A DNA stretch of 8,168 nucleotides from Rhodobacterales bacterium UBA5972 (GTDB lineage Bacteria > Pseudomonadota > Alphaproteobacteria > Rhodobacterales > Rhodobacteraceae): NCBI GenBank assembly GCA_002430125.1, contig DJBQ01000111.1:899-9066 (forward strand), read 5' to 3'. Positions 1 through 8,156 of the stretch are shown here, piece after piece. Below the pieces are notes generated by a model, which was not told the DNA's origin, did not search any database, and saw only the letters and a program-made list of their open reading frames with translations. How positions within the stretch are numbered: the first letter of the stretch is position 1; each line of letters starts with the position of its first letter. Position numbers and translations under genes: made by a program.

Positions 1-1067
1 GTGCCTTCGCGACATGGCGTGCACTGGCCACAGCTTTCGTGTTTGTAGAACGCGCTCAGCCGCCAGATCGCCTTTATCACATCGGTCGACTGGTCCATCA
101 CGATCACCGCCGCTGTGCCAAGGCCTGATCGTTGTTCGCGCAGCCAGTCAAAATCCATGATCGCTTCGCGCGCGGTGGCGGCAGGCAACAGTGGCACCGA
201 GGCGCCGCCGGGAATGACCGCTTTCAGATTGTCCCAGCCACCGCGAATACCGCCGCAATGTTTTTCGATCAGTTCCTCGAACGGGATCGACATCGCCTCT
301 TCGACCACACAGGGGTTGTTGACGTGGCCTGATATGGCGAACAGCTTGGTGCCCGCGTTGTTGGGGCGTCCAAACGAGGTGAACCAGGTGGGTCCGCGCC
401 GCAGAATCGTTGGCACAACCGCGATGCTTTCGACGTTATTTACGGTCGTAGGGCAGCCATAAAGGCCCGAGCCAGCCGGAAACGGCGGCTTCATCCGTGG
501 CATACCTTTTTTGCCCTCAAGGCTTTCCAACAGGGCGGTTTCTTCGCCGCAAATATAAGCGCCAGCGCCGTGGGCAAGGTAGAGGTCGAAATCCCAACCG
601 GATTTGGCGGCGTTCTTGCCCAGCAATCCGGCGTCATAAGCCTCGTCAATGGCCACTTGCAAAGCTTCGCGTTCGCGGATGAATTCGCCGCGGATATATA
701 TGTAGCCGGCATGCGCGCCCATGCCAAAACCAGCGATCAGGCAACCTTCGACCAAGGTGTGCGGATCGTGGCGCATGATCTCGCGGTCTTTGCAGGTGCC
801 GGGTTCTGACTCGTCCGCGTTGACCACCAGATAACTGGGGCGGCCATCGCTTTCCTTGGGCATGAACGACCATTTAAGGCCGGTTGGAAACCCGGCCCCG
901 CCGCGGCCGCGCAGACCCGAGGCCTTCACGTTGTCCACGATCCAGTCGCGCCCGTTCTTGATGATCGCACCCGTGCCATCCCAATGGCCACGCTTCTTTG
1001 CGCCCGCCAAAGTTCGGTCGTGCATCCCGTAAAGGTTGGTAAAGATCCGGTCCTGATCTTTCAGCAT
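1..1067 (-). CDS. nuoF: NADH-quinone oxidoreductase subunit F (NuoF), 3' end outside window
   Basis: NuoF binds NADH and FMN and holds 4Fe-4S cluster N3; it is the electron entry point of complex I on the cytoplasmic side. My translation from the ATG at 1067 gives 355 full codons and runs off the window with no stop, against about 430 residues usual for the family, so roughly 75 C-terminal residues are missing. Visible motifs are the glycine-rich [13 protein letters not shown] near residues 54-66 (nucleotide/FMN fold), [13 protein letters not shown] near 83-95, [11 protein letters not shown] near 169-179, and [11 protein letters not shown] at 345-355, which supplies three of the four N3 cysteines; the fourth would lie beyond position 1. 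The start is supported by a GAGGA ribosome binding site formed by the last codons of the upstream small gene, whose stop lies three bases before this ATG. Identity is seen directly; function follows from the family. Confidence 0.97.
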   Translation of the reverse strand, partial: MLKDQDRIFTNLYGMHDRTLAGAKKRGHWDGTGAIIKNGRDWIVDNVKASGLRGRGGAGFPTGLKWSFMPKESDGRPSYLVVNADESEPGTCKDREIMRHDPHTLVEGCLIAGFGMGAHAGYIYIRGEFIREREALQVAIDEAYDAGLLGKNAAKSGWDFDLYLAHGAGAYICGEETALLESLEGKKGMPRMKPPFPAGSGLYGCPTTVNNVESIAVVPTILRRGPTWFTSFGRPNNAGTKLFAISGHVNNPCVVEEAMSIPFEELIEKHCGGIRGGWDNLKAVIPGGASVPLLPAATAREAIMDFDWLREQRSGLGTAAVIVMDQSTDVIKAIWRLSAFYKHESCGQCTPCREG

Positions 1068-1070
1068 TTG

Positions 1071-1295
1071 TTATTCCTCATTCTGTTGGCGCTTTCGCCA
1101 GACCTGAACCAAAACCACCAGCGCCCAGATGAACGCTGCCATTGCCGCCAGATCGAACAGGATCGCATAACGCGCTTCCCATCCCATCCGGCCGCCTAAC
1201 CATGAGGCACCCATCCACAATGGAAACGTCACAAGGATCACAATCGAGGCGATCTTTGCTTGTTTTACCGAAGTGTCTGTCCCGACAGGGGCCAT
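1071..1295 (-). CDS. Small two-helix membrane protein, DUF5337-like
   Basis: A 74-residue protein with two hydrophobic stretches (about residues 14-34 and 43-66), a short polar N-terminus and a charged tail ending WRKRQQNEE. From memory it resembles the DUF5337 family of small proteins found beside nuo genes in Rhodobacterales; I could not confirm this. The start at 1295 has an AAAGGA ribosome binding site about 7 bases upstream. It lies 21 bases after the preceding gene and its stop is three bases before nuoF. Its last codons form the nuoF ribosome binding site, so its translation is probably coupled to nuoF. No cofactor or catalytic motif is visible. It could be an accessory or assembly protein of complex I, but that is inference from position alone. 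Confidence 0.85.
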   Translation of the reverse strand: MAPVGTDTSVKQAKIASIVILVTFPLWMGASWLGGRMGWEARYAILFDLAAMAAFIWALVVLVQVWRKRQQNEE

Positions 1296-1316
1296 CCGTT
1301 ATCCTTTCAGCGCGTT

Positions 1317-2057
1317 TTAGTAAACGTCGCCGTCTTTGACGCGCGACGAAAACTCGGTGTCTTCGCCTGCGGCCAGTTTCGTTGCCTGGCCGATCCAGCC
1401 GTCACGTTCAGCGCGGCCTTTGAATTTGGGCATGCTTTCGTCAGCCCAGGCCAGTTCCTTATCTGTCCAGGCGGCAACCTGATCAAAATGGAACACGCCC
1501 ATGCCGTTCAGGATTTTCTCAATGCCTGGTCCAACCCCTTTGATCATCTTCAGATCATCCGCTTTTCCGCGCCGTGGTCCGGCAAGACGGGTTTTGGGCG
1601 CGGCAGGTTTAGGCACTGCTGGTTTGGCAGCGGCAGGTTTGGGCGCCGCAGACTTCGCAGCCGCCGGTTTGGCAGCTTGTGCCGCGACCGGTGCAACGGG
1701 CTTGGGTGCTGGTGTCGCTGTAGGTTTTGAAACAACAGCGGCAGGCACCGGGGTTGGCGCAACAGACGGTGCTGCGACAGGCTCGGTGCGGGATTGAGCG
1801 GCTGAACTGGCCGCAGCCGCCGCGGCAACGGTCGAGCTGTCACTGGAGACGCTTGTCGCCTGTGAGCAGAACCAATGGATCAGCGCGTAGCCAAGGATAA
1901 GGAACACCACGACCCCAACAAAAAGCGACGGGAAAAAGCCCCATGTCAGCAACTTCCAGGCCAAAAGAAAAACCACAACGCCAGCAACAATTGCAGCGAT
2001 CCAGCTATAGGTCCGGCAAGTGCTGTTATCTTGCTGGGAATTTGACGTGCTATTCAT
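1317..2057 (-). CDS. Membrane-anchored protein with C-terminal helix-hairpin-helix-like domain, function unknown
   Basis: A 246-residue protein in three parts. Residues 18-38 and 43-63 are two hydrophobic helices flanked by Cys14 and Cys64. Residues 75-163 are a low-complexity Ala/Pro/Lys linker with repeated KPAAAK/KPAAPK units, resembling histone H1 tails. Residues 164-246 are a helix-hairpin-helix-like domain containing DDLKMIKGVGPGIEKIL. Such domains are often annotated as H3TH 'predicted 5' DNA nuclease' (COG3743, recalled), but no nuclease residues are evident. The domain aligns without gaps to the NuoE C-terminus, with 46 of 83 positions identical by hand count. The start at 2057 has a strong AAAGGAGGAG ribosome binding site. 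It follows a paralogous gene by 64 bases. It may tether or stabilise something at the membrane near complex I; this is inference. Confidence 0.9.
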   Translation of the reverse strand: MNSTSNSQQDNSTCRTYSWIAAIVAGVVVFLLAWKLLTWGFFPSLFVGVVVFLILGYALIHWFCSQATSVSSDSSTVAAAAAASSAAQSRTEPVAAPSVAPTPVPAAVVSKPTATPAPKPVAPVAAQAAKPAAAKSAAPKPAAAKPAVPKPAAPKTRLAGPRRGKADDLKMIKGVGPGIEKILNGMGVFHFDQVAAWTDKELAWADESMPKFKGRAERDGWIGQATKLAAGEDTEFSSRVKDGDVY

Positions 2058-2060
2058 ATT

Positions 2061-2070
2061 CTCCTCCTTT
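2061..2070 (-). promoter_or_regulatory. Strong ribosome binding site of the 1317-2057 gene
   Basis: The minus strand reads AAAGGAGGAG just before the ATG at 2057. It is a near-perfect Shine-Dalgarno sequence and stronger than those before most nuo genes here, so this gene can start translation without coupling to its upstream neighbour. It also settles the start codon. Confidence 0.75.
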
Positions 2071-2121
2071 GGAAGGGTTGAACTTTTCCTTGGGCGTCCG
2101 TTTAGTGTACCAATTGTTCAG

Positions 2122-3111
2122 TTACCCGGATTGCCGTGACAATTGAATTGCTTGTTTGCGCCAGTTTTCTGCACCCTCGGATGTCGCGGCACCCGGAATG
2201 TTTTCTTTAAGCCATGCAAGTTCACGACGGTTCAGGCCGACGATCTGTCTGAAGTGAAAAATGCCCGCCTCGTTCAGCGCGATTTGTTGATCGGCTCTCA
2301 GCCCGTCGATCATCGTCAAGTCGTCGGCTGCCCCTTCGGGAGCTTCCAAACCCTTGGGTTCCATCGGCTTAATTTCGGCCAAGTCGGCCGGTTGCGTAGC
2401 CGGGACTGTATCCGCATCTAGGGCAACCGCGGCGGCTGCCAGATCGGCGACGATTTCCGCTGGCTCAATCTCTGGCACGTCCGCTGCAACAGCTTCGATC
2501 ACCGCTACCGCTCTTTTTACCGGCTCATCCTGCGCGCTGGTCAGGGCTGCAAATTCGGCCTCTTCATCAGCATCCCAATCATAAAGATCTTTGGCCAACT
2601 CATCGTCACCAGCGTGATCGACCGGGTTTACCGCATCTTTCACCGCCCGGATTATTGCCGCGTCAGCAGCGTCCGAAACCGGCGCGAGGGGCGCGGTTTC
2701 AACATCGGTTGTTTTTCCGGCTTCTTCAAAGTCAACTTCGGGTGCGGCAGAAACGGCATGAACCGCAACCGGCCGTACGATAGTGCGGACTGCCGTAGGG
2801 GCAGCTCCCGCCAAAACGGCTGCTGGTTCTGTGGCCTTTTTGGCAACCCGACTGGCAGTTGCTGTGGTTTCTGCAAGTTCGGCGGCTGAATCGTAGGTTA
2901 AATCATGATCTTCGTCGGCTGCTGTTTTACAGACCAGACGGCGCAAAATCAGCCCAACCGCAAGCATCACCACGATACCGGCGATCCCCGACAATATGCG
3001 TTCGCTGTTCACTTGATAGATCAGCACAAAGGTTAATACTCCACCGGCGGCCATGCCGATCAGCCAGCAGACGGACTTGCAGGTGGTTGAGTGTTTGGTC
3101 ACATTGCTCAT
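2122..3111 (-). CDS. Membrane-anchored protein with acidic linker and degenerate helix-hairpin-helix-like domain
   Basis: A 329-residue paralogue of the next gene downstream. Two hydrophobic helices (about residues 16-33 and 38-60) are flanked by Cys11 and Cys61, matching Cys14/Cys64 of the neighbour at the same 50-residue spacing, with a Trp five residues after the first Cys in both. The linker (about 62-259) is Ala-rich but strongly acidic, for example DDELAKDLYDWDADEEAEF at 169-187. Residues 260-329 match the start of the NuoE and neighbour C-terminal domain (ADDLTMIDG, NEAGIFHFRQI, RRELAW), with 21 of 48 positions identical to the neighbour by hand count. The hairpin GVGPG is replaced by GLRAD, and the last part diverges and is shorter. 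The start at 3111 has a strong AAGGAGG site. Function is unknown; the altered hairpin makes nucleic acid binding unlikely. Confidence 0.88.
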   Translation of the reverse strand: MSNVTKHSTTCKSVCWLIGMAAGGVLTFVLIYQVNSERILSGIAGIVVMLAVGLILRRLVCKTAADEDHDLTYDSAAELAETTATASRVAKKATEPAAVLAGAAPTAVRTIVRPVAVHAVSAAPEVDFEEAGKTTDVETAPLAPVSDAADAAIIRAVKDAVNPVDHAGDDELAKDLYDWDADEEAEFAALTSAQDEPVKRAVAVIEAVAADVPEIEPAEIVADLAAAAVALDADTVPATQPADLAEIKPMEPKGLEAPEGAADDLTMIDGLRADQQIALNEAGIFHFRQIVGLNRRELAWLKENIPGAATSEGAENWRKQAIQLSRQSG

Positions 3112-3120
3112 TTTTATTCG

Positions 3121-3127
3121 CCTCCTT
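3121..3127 (-). promoter_or_regulatory. Strong ribosome binding site of the 2122-3111 gene
   Basis: The minus strand reads AAGGAGG nine bases before the ATG at 3111, inside the 35-base gap after nuoE. It supports that start and suggests independent translation initiation. No terminator or clear promoter was seen in this gap. Confidence 0.75.
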
Positions 3128-3146
3128 GTTAAGGGCTTGGGCTGTC

Positions 3147-4235
3147 TTAATAGACTTTGCCTTTTGCCACCCTTTTCGAGAACTCGGTTTCGCCCGCGGT
3201 TGCCAGTATCTTCGCCTGCTGGGTCCAGCCATCGCGGCTGACCCGGCCTTTGAAGCCTTGCAGGTTGTTATCGACCCAGGAAATTTCAGCCGCCGACCAG
3301 CCCGCAATTTGATCATAGTGAAAAATGCCAAGATCGTTCAGCAGTTTTTCAAGGGCCGGACCGATACCTTTGATTTCTTTCAGATCATCCGCACCGCCCT
3401 TTTTGGCGGCTTTGAGTTTTTTAGGTTGGGCTGGCGTGTCAGCAGGGGCCGACGCGTTTTTTGCGGCGGTCTTGGCCGGCGGCGCGACAGGCGCGGGTTT
3501 GGCCGCAGCTTTTGCGGCAGGTGGCGCTGGTGTGCGGCGTGGCTTGAGTATCGGGACTTCGTCGCCCTGAATGCGTTTGATCGTATCACCGTAAGCGGTG
3601 GCAAGCCCGGCTGAGGCGTTATATTGCGCGCGCCCACTTTCGTAATTTTTGAGGCTGGTGAGGCCAGACAGTGGTTCGGCTGCATAACGGCCATTTTGCG
3701 GGCCGGGTGTGGGAATTTCGCCGCGCCCGAAGGCGGCCAGGATTTCGCGGAATTTGTCAGCCGTCAGGTCTTCATAGAAGTCCTTGCCGATCTGCACCAT
3801 CGGGGCGTTGGCGCAGGCGCCAAGGCATTCGACCTCTTCCCAGCTGAAATTTCCGTCAGCCGAGATTTCATGCGCCTGTTCTGCGATCAGGTCTTTGCAG
3901 ACCCCGATCAGATCTTCGGCACCGCAGATCATGCAGGTGGTGGTGCCGCAAACCTGAATATGGGCAAGGGCGCCAACCGGCTGCAGTTGGAACATAAAGT
4001 AGAATGTGGCGACTTCCAGAGCGCGGATATAAGCAAGGCCAAGCATGTCGGCGATGCCTTCGATGGCCGGTTTGGTCAGCCAGCCTTCCTGTTCCTGGGC
4101 GCGCCATAACAGGGGAATGATTGCGCTGGCCTGACGGCCTTCGGGATATTTGGCGATCTGCGCCTGCGCCCATTTGGCGTTGGCTGGCGTGAAGGCGAAG
4201 GAGGCCGGTTGGGTAGGGTGAAGGCGGCGTAGCAT
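3147..4235 (-). CDS. nuoE: NADH-quinone oxidoreductase subunit E (NuoE) with C-terminal helix-hairpin-helix-like extension
   Basis: NuoE carries 2Fe-2S cluster N1a in the NADH-oxidising arm of complex I and packs on NuoF. Residues 15-170 form the usual thioredoxin-like 24 kDa domain; Cys96, Cys101 (CGTTTC), Cys137 and Cys141 (CLGAC) give the expected ligand set. At 362 residues it is far longer than typical NuoE (about 160-240). The extra part consists of a middle segment (170-230), an Ala/Pro/Lys linker (231-280) and a domain at 280-362 with [12 protein letters not shown], related to the C-termini of the next two genes. I recall long NuoE proteins in Rhodobacter relatives, so the fusion is probably lineage-specific, not an assembly error. 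The ATG shares its A with the nuoD stop (TAATG), and a GGGGAGA site lies inside nuoD, so translation is probably coupled. Confidence 0.97.
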   Translation of the reverse strand: MLRRLHPTQPASFAFTPANAKWAQAQIAKYPEGRQASAIIPLLWRAQEQEGWLTKPAIEGIADMLGLAYIRALEVATFYFMFQLQPVGALAHIQVCGTTTCMICGAEDLIGVCKDLIAEQAHEISADGNFSWEEVECLGACANAPMVQIGKDFYEDLTADKFREILAAFGRGEIPTPGPQNGRYAAEPLSGLTSLKNYESGRAQYNASAGLATAYGDTIKRIQGDEVPILKPRRTPAPPAAKAAAKPAPVAPPAKTAAKNASAPADTPAQPKKLKAAKKGGADDLKEIKGIGPALEKLLNDLGIFHYDQIAGWSAAEISWVDNNLQGFKGRVSRDGWTQQAKILATAGETEFSKRVAKGKVY

Positions 4236-5446
4236 TATCGGTCAATCTCCCCGAACACGACATCAAGTGAGCCGATGATAGCGGCCACATCGGCCAGTTG
4301 GTGGCCTTTGCAGATGTGATCCATTGCTTGCAGGTGCAAATATCCCGGCGCGCGGATTTTAGCTTTGTAGGGTTTGTTCGATCCGTCCGACACCAGATAG
4401 ACGCCAAACTCGCCTTTAGGCGCTTCAACGGCGGCGTAAACTTCACCGGCCGGGACGTGAAAGCCTTCGGTGTAAAGCTTGAAGTGGTGGATCAACGCCT
4501 CCATCGAGGTTTTCATCTCAGAGCGTTTGGGCGGTGTCAACTTGCCGCGCGCCAGAACGTCGCCGGTGGCATGGCCAAGCTTTTCAATGGCTTGCTGCAT
4601 GATCTTCACAGATTCGCGCATTTCGGCCATGCGACACAGATAGCGATCGTAACAATCGCCGTTTTTGCCGATGGGGATCTGGAAATCAAATTCATTATAG
4701 CATTCATAAGGCTGGCTGCGGCGTAAATCCCACGCCATGCCGGAACCCCGCACCATGACGCCGGAAAAGCCCCAATCAAGCGCTTCTTGTTCGCTGATGA
4801 TGGCGATATCAACGTTGCGCTGTTTGAAGATGCGGTTTTCGGTCAGCAGGCCTTCGATGTCATCAAGCAAGGCCGGGAATTCCAGGGTCCATTGCATGAT
4901 GTCGTTCAGCAGGTCTTGTGGCAGGTCCTGATGCACACCACCGGGGCGGAAGTAGGCCGCGTGCAGGCGCGAGCCACTGGCGCGCTCGTAAAAGATCATC
5001 AGTTTTTCGCGCTCTTCAAACCCCCATAGCGGCGGGGTCAGCGCGCCGACATCCATCGCCTGTGTGGTGACGTTCAGCAGATGGCTTAGAATGCGGCCAA
5101 TTTCGGAATAGAGCACCCGGATCAGGCTGGCACGACGCGGAACTTCAACCCCGGTCAGCTTTTCAATCGCCAGACACCAGGCATGTTCCTGGTTCATTGG
5201 CGCGACATAATCCAGCCGGTCAAAATAAGGCAGGTTTTGCAGATATGTCCGGCTTTCCATCAGCTTTTCGGTACCGCGATGCAACAGGCCGATATGCGGG
5301 TCACAGCGTTCGACAATCTCGCCGTCAAGCTCGAGCACCAGCCGCAAAACACCGTGCGCCGCAGGGTGCTGCGGGCCAAAGTTGATGTTGAAATTTCTGA
5401 TCCGCTGTTCGCCGGTCAGCACGTCAGTGTGGGAACCATCCATCAT
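4235..5446 (-). CDS. nuoD: NADH-quinone oxidoreductase subunit D (NuoD)
   Basis: NuoD is the 49 kDa subunit. With NuoB it forms the quinone-binding pocket at the junction of the peripheral and membrane arms. The 403-residue product is of normal alphaproteobacterial length. GPQHPAAHG lies at residues 24-32; His31 and Tyr80 (in FDRLDY) match by position and 49-residue spacing the His/Tyr pair that contacts the quinone headgroup in Thermus and bovine enzymes. Other family landmarks are [14 protein letters not shown] near 51-64 and [20 protein letters not shown] near the C-terminus. The gene begins ATG ATG; the AGAGG site at 5452-5456, within the last codons of the upstream sulfotransferase gene, can serve either. 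One base separates that gene's stop from this start. The sequence looks intact and highly conserved. Confidence 0.98.
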   Translation of the reverse strand: MMDGSHTDVLTGEQRIRNFNINFGPQHPAAHGVLRLVLELDGEIVERCDPHIGLLHRGTEKLMESRTYLQNLPYFDRLDYVAPMNQEHAWCLAIEKLTGVEVPRRASLIRVLYSEIGRILSHLLNVTTQAMDVGALTPPLWGFEEREKLMIFYERASGSRLHAAYFRPGGVHQDLPQDLLNDIMQWTLEFPALLDDIEGLLTENRIFKQRNVDIAIISEQEALDWGFSGVMVRGSGMAWDLRRSQPYECYNEFDFQIPIGKNGDCYDRYLCRMAEMRESVKIMQQAIEKLGHATGDVLARGKLTPPKRSEMKTSMEALIHHFKLYTEGFHVPAGEVYAAVEAPKGEFGVYLVSDGSNKPYKAKIRAPGYLHLQAMDHICKGHQLADVAAIIGSLDVVFGEIDR

Positions 5447-5447
5447 A

Positions 5448-6308
5448 TCAACCTCTGCTCAACTGAGCTTGCCAGCGGTCCGGTAATGGCCCCGCCAGGA
5501 ATTTGGAAACTGCATCATATTGGCCTTGCAACCGGTCAAGCGCGCGGGCGCGACGTTCGGCATCAAGGCGGAATTTTTGGCCTTCCAGCGCTTTGACTTC
5601 AAAGGCGGCTGGCAGTGGTGAGAGGCCCAGAAAACGGGTGAGCCGGGCAATCGCCGCGTCGGTGAACAGTGTTTCAAAAAACCCTATCAAGACCCTGTCA
5701 CGCGGCACCGCGCTGAACAGGTTTTCCAGCGTCGTGGCATAATCGCTGCGCCGTTCGGCGGTGGGGTGCAGACCTGTATTGAACTGGTCGATCAACGCAT
5801 TGGCGCGGGATTGAAACTCGGCCTCGGTTTTTGTGCCGCGTCTGGCCGACATGCGGATATTGGACCAGAGCCGGTCAAGCGGATCGCGCATCAGAAAAAC
5901 GAACCGGGTTTCAGGCACCAAAACCGCCATTTCGGCAAAACGCGCGGTATCAAGCGTGGCGTAAGACGGGGTCATATCGCCGACCAAATTCCGTGCGGTA
6001 TTATCTTGATTGAGATAGGCCAGATACGCCTGATGGGTGGGGTCCGTTTGCGCCAGCATTTCAGCCCAGTCGCGCAAGTCAGTCGCACGGCGGTTGGCCG
6101 TCCGGCCCCGACGCCGATCCAGCGCTTGTAATTTCTGCACAGGCTTGCGCGCACGCCATTCGGCGCCGTCTGCACCAAGCGTATCAAAGTAATGCAATTC
6201 TTTGACGCTGCGGAAATGGCATTCCGGATGCGACGACAAATAGCGGTGCAACCATGTGGTGCCCGCCTTAGCTGCGCCTATTCCATAAACCAATTTCGCT
6301 TCGCCCAT
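5448..6308 (-). CDS. PAPS-dependent sulfotransferase family protein inside the nuo operon
   Basis: Predicted to transfer a sulfuryl group from 3'-phosphoadenosine-5'-phosphosulfate to an unknown acceptor. The 286-residue length fits a single-domain soluble enzyme with no signal peptide or membrane helix. The 5'-phosphosulfate loop is [16 protein letters not shown] at residues 9-24 (Lys14 and the GTT turn). KELHYFD follows at 36-42, GDMTPSYA at 110-117, and the 3'-phosphate motif [13 protein letters not shown] at 138-150, with Arg141 and Ser149 in the expected places. The pattern suits the heparan-sulfate-type/Sulfotransfer_3 group. It starts eight bases after the small membrane protein gene with only a weak ribosome binding site and ends one base before nuoD, whose ribosome binding site it contains. 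It is therefore locked into the operon, though no sulfonated complex I component is known to me. The acceptor could be a carbohydrate, lipid or small metabolite. Confidence 0.9.
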   Translation of the reverse strand: MGEAKLVYGIGAAKAGTTWLHRYLSSHPECHFRSVKELHYFDTLGADGAEWRARKPVQKLQALDRRRGRTANRRATDLRDWAEMLAQTDPTHQAYLAYLNQDNTARNLVGDMTPSYATLDTARFAEMAVLVPETRFVFLMRDPLDRLWSNIRMSARRGTKTEAEFQSRANALIDQFNTGLHPTAERRSDYATTLENLFSAVPRDRVLIGFFETLFTDAAIARLTRFLGLSPLPAAFEVKALEGQKFRLDAERRARALDRLQGQYDAVSKFLAGPLPDRWQAQLSRG

Positions 6309-6316
6309 TCGTTCGG

Positions 6317-6514
6317 TTATCGCTTTTCAATCATGTCTTTGAAGGCGACGACCCACAATAGAACCAGCGCGCCAAGCGGAATAATCGCCACCAAAGCCAC
6401 CCAGTTCGGAATGCCGTTGCGTGGCAGGATACGCCAGAACGGCGCCACCAGCAAAACAGCGACGATCAGAAACCCGACCCACATGCCGCCGCCAAAACCA
6501 CCATAATACATCAT
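6317..6514 (-). CDS. Small two-helix membrane protein between nuoC and the sulfotransferase gene
   Basis: A 65-residue protein with a glycine-rich start ([12 protein letters not shown]), a helix at about residues 12-26, a short loop with [11 protein letters not shown], a second helix at about 38-58, and a charged end (KDMIEKR). The loop plus second helix recalls small membrane segments seen in PLD-nuclease N-terminal-like and similar short proteins (R-x-G-x-P/x-W-x-A-L followed by a hydrophobic run), but I do not recognise a named family. Its ATG overlaps the nuoC stop as ATGA, and an AAAGGGG site lies in the nuoC tail, which argues that it is really translated and coupled to nuoC. A second ATG follows at once. 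It is probably an accessory or assembly factor, by position only. Confidence 0.82.
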   Translation of the reverse strand: MMYYGGFGGGMWVGFLIVAVLLVAPFWRILPRNGIPNWVALVAIIPLGALVLLWVVAFKDMIEKR

Positions 6515-7116
6515 TTTGCAGCCCCTTTGTTGTCACCCGGAAGGATGTATTCCGCCCCTTCCCATGGGCTCATGAAATCAAATTGGCGGTATTCCTGTAC
6601 CAAGGACACTGGCTCGTAGACCACGCGCTTTTCTTTGTCATCGTAGCGCACTTCGGTATAGCCGGTGGTTGGGAAATCCTTGCGCAATGGATAGCCACGA
6701 AAGCCGTAATCAGTCAGGATGCGGCGCAGATCAGGATGACCAGAGAACAGCAATCCGTACATATCAAACACTTCGCGTTCAAACCAGTTGGAGGCCGGAT
6801 AGACGCCGGTCAGCGATGGCACCAGATCGTCTTCACGAACCTCGATGCGCACCCGAACCCGGTGATTTCGGTACATCGACAGAAGGTGGTAAACCACATC
6901 AAAACGCTTTTCGCGGGTTGGGTAATCAACGGCCGTGATGTCAACCAGAGTCGAAAACTGCATCGAGCGGTCGTTTTTCAGAAACGCTGTAAATTCCACG
7001 ATACTGTTCAACGTCACGGTGACATTCAGTTCGTTCCAAGCAATGTCGGTTGCGATTACCGCGTCGGCTTGCTTGGCTTCGATCAGGCCGGCCAGTTCTT
7101 GAAGGGCTTCGTTCAT
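6511..7116 (-). CDS. nuoC: NADH-quinone oxidoreductase subunit C (NuoC)
   Basis: NuoC is the 30 kDa subunit of the connecting module; it holds no cofactor and braces NuoB and NuoD. The 201-residue product has the family's normal length as a separate protein, not the NuoCD fusion of enterobacteria. The signature [20 protein letters not shown] lies at residues 110-129, followed by [20 protein letters not shown] at 130-149, the most conserved stretch of the family. The start at 7116 is supported by an AGGGA site about seven bases upstream, in the 11-base gap after nuoB. The 3' end overlaps the next small gene by four bases. Nothing unusual was seen. Confidence 0.97.
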   Translation of the reverse strand: MNEALQELAGLIEAKQADAVIATDIAWNELNVTVTLNSIVEFTAFLKNDRSMQFSTLVDITAVDYPTREKRFDVVYHLLSMYRNHRVRVRIEVREDDLVPSLTGVYPASNWFEREVFDMYGLLFSGHPDLRRILTDYGFRGYPLRKDFPTTGYTEVRYDDKEKRVVYEPVSLVQEYRQFDFMSPWEGAEYILPGDNKGAAK

Positions 7117-7127
7117 TTTCGTCCCTC

Positions 7128-8014
<887 letters not shown>

Positions 8015-8017
8015 TGC

Positions 8018-8026
8018 GGCCTCCTC
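8018..8026 (-). promoter_or_regulatory. Ribosome binding site that decides the TTG start of nuoA
   Basis: The minus strand reads GAGGAGGCC here, ending a few bases before the TTG at 8014. This strong Shine-Dalgarno match, together with the lack of an in-frame ATG nearby, supports the rare TTG codon as the true start. Confidence 0.75.
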
Positions 8027-8056
8027 GTATTTGCTGCAAGGCTTATCACTCCGTGA

Positions 8057-8085
8057 CCTTTACCCCTGCCATGGGATGAGGTCAA
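8057..8085 (-). promoter_or_regulatory. Possible sigma70-type promoter upstream of nuoA
   Basis: On the minus strand TTGACC (8080-8085) is followed after 17 bases by TAAAGG (8057-8062). The -35 match is good and the spacing ideal, but the -10 box matches the consensus at only three of six positions. Transcription would start near 8050, giving a leader of about 35 bases before nuoA. It is the best candidate I see in the 154 bases upstream of nuoA, which contain no gene on either strand. The true promoter may lie beyond the window. Confidence 0.35.
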
Positions 8086-8135
8086 CAGAACGCAGTCACC
8101 CAGACAGGGGAATCGCATGAACGCTAAGCGGAGAT

Positions 8136-8156
8136 AATTGATTTGAGGAATTGATT
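8136..8156. repeat. Direct repeat of an 8-base A/T-rich element upstream of nuoA
   Basis: AATTGATT occurs at 8136-8143 and again at 8149-8156, separated by five bases (13-base period). On the operon strand it reads AATCAATT twice. The position, about 50 bases upstream of the possible -35 box, would suit an activator or repressor site, but such short A/T-rich repeats also occur by chance. Confidence 0.3.

Noticed and set aside
1260..1730. A 156-codon plus-strand frame with FGRGR/RRRLRSRRFGS repeats
   Set aside because: It is the complement of the Ala/Pro/Lys repeat of the minus-strand gene; the repeat look is a by-product.
2058..2121. Internal promoter or small RNA in the 64-base gap between the two paralogues
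   Set aside because: No convincing -35/-10 pair or stable hairpin was visible; only the ribosome binding site stands out.
2111..2145. Inverted repeat CAATTGT / ACAATTG as a terminator
   Set aside because: The arms are only seven A/T-rich bases with a 21-base loop, it spans a stop codon, and no T-run follows on the minus strand.
2859..3614. A 251-codon open frame on the plus strand
   Set aside because: It is antisense to nuoE and the next gene, has an Arg/Phe/Cys-rich composition typical of a GC-rich shadow frame, and has no recognisable domain.
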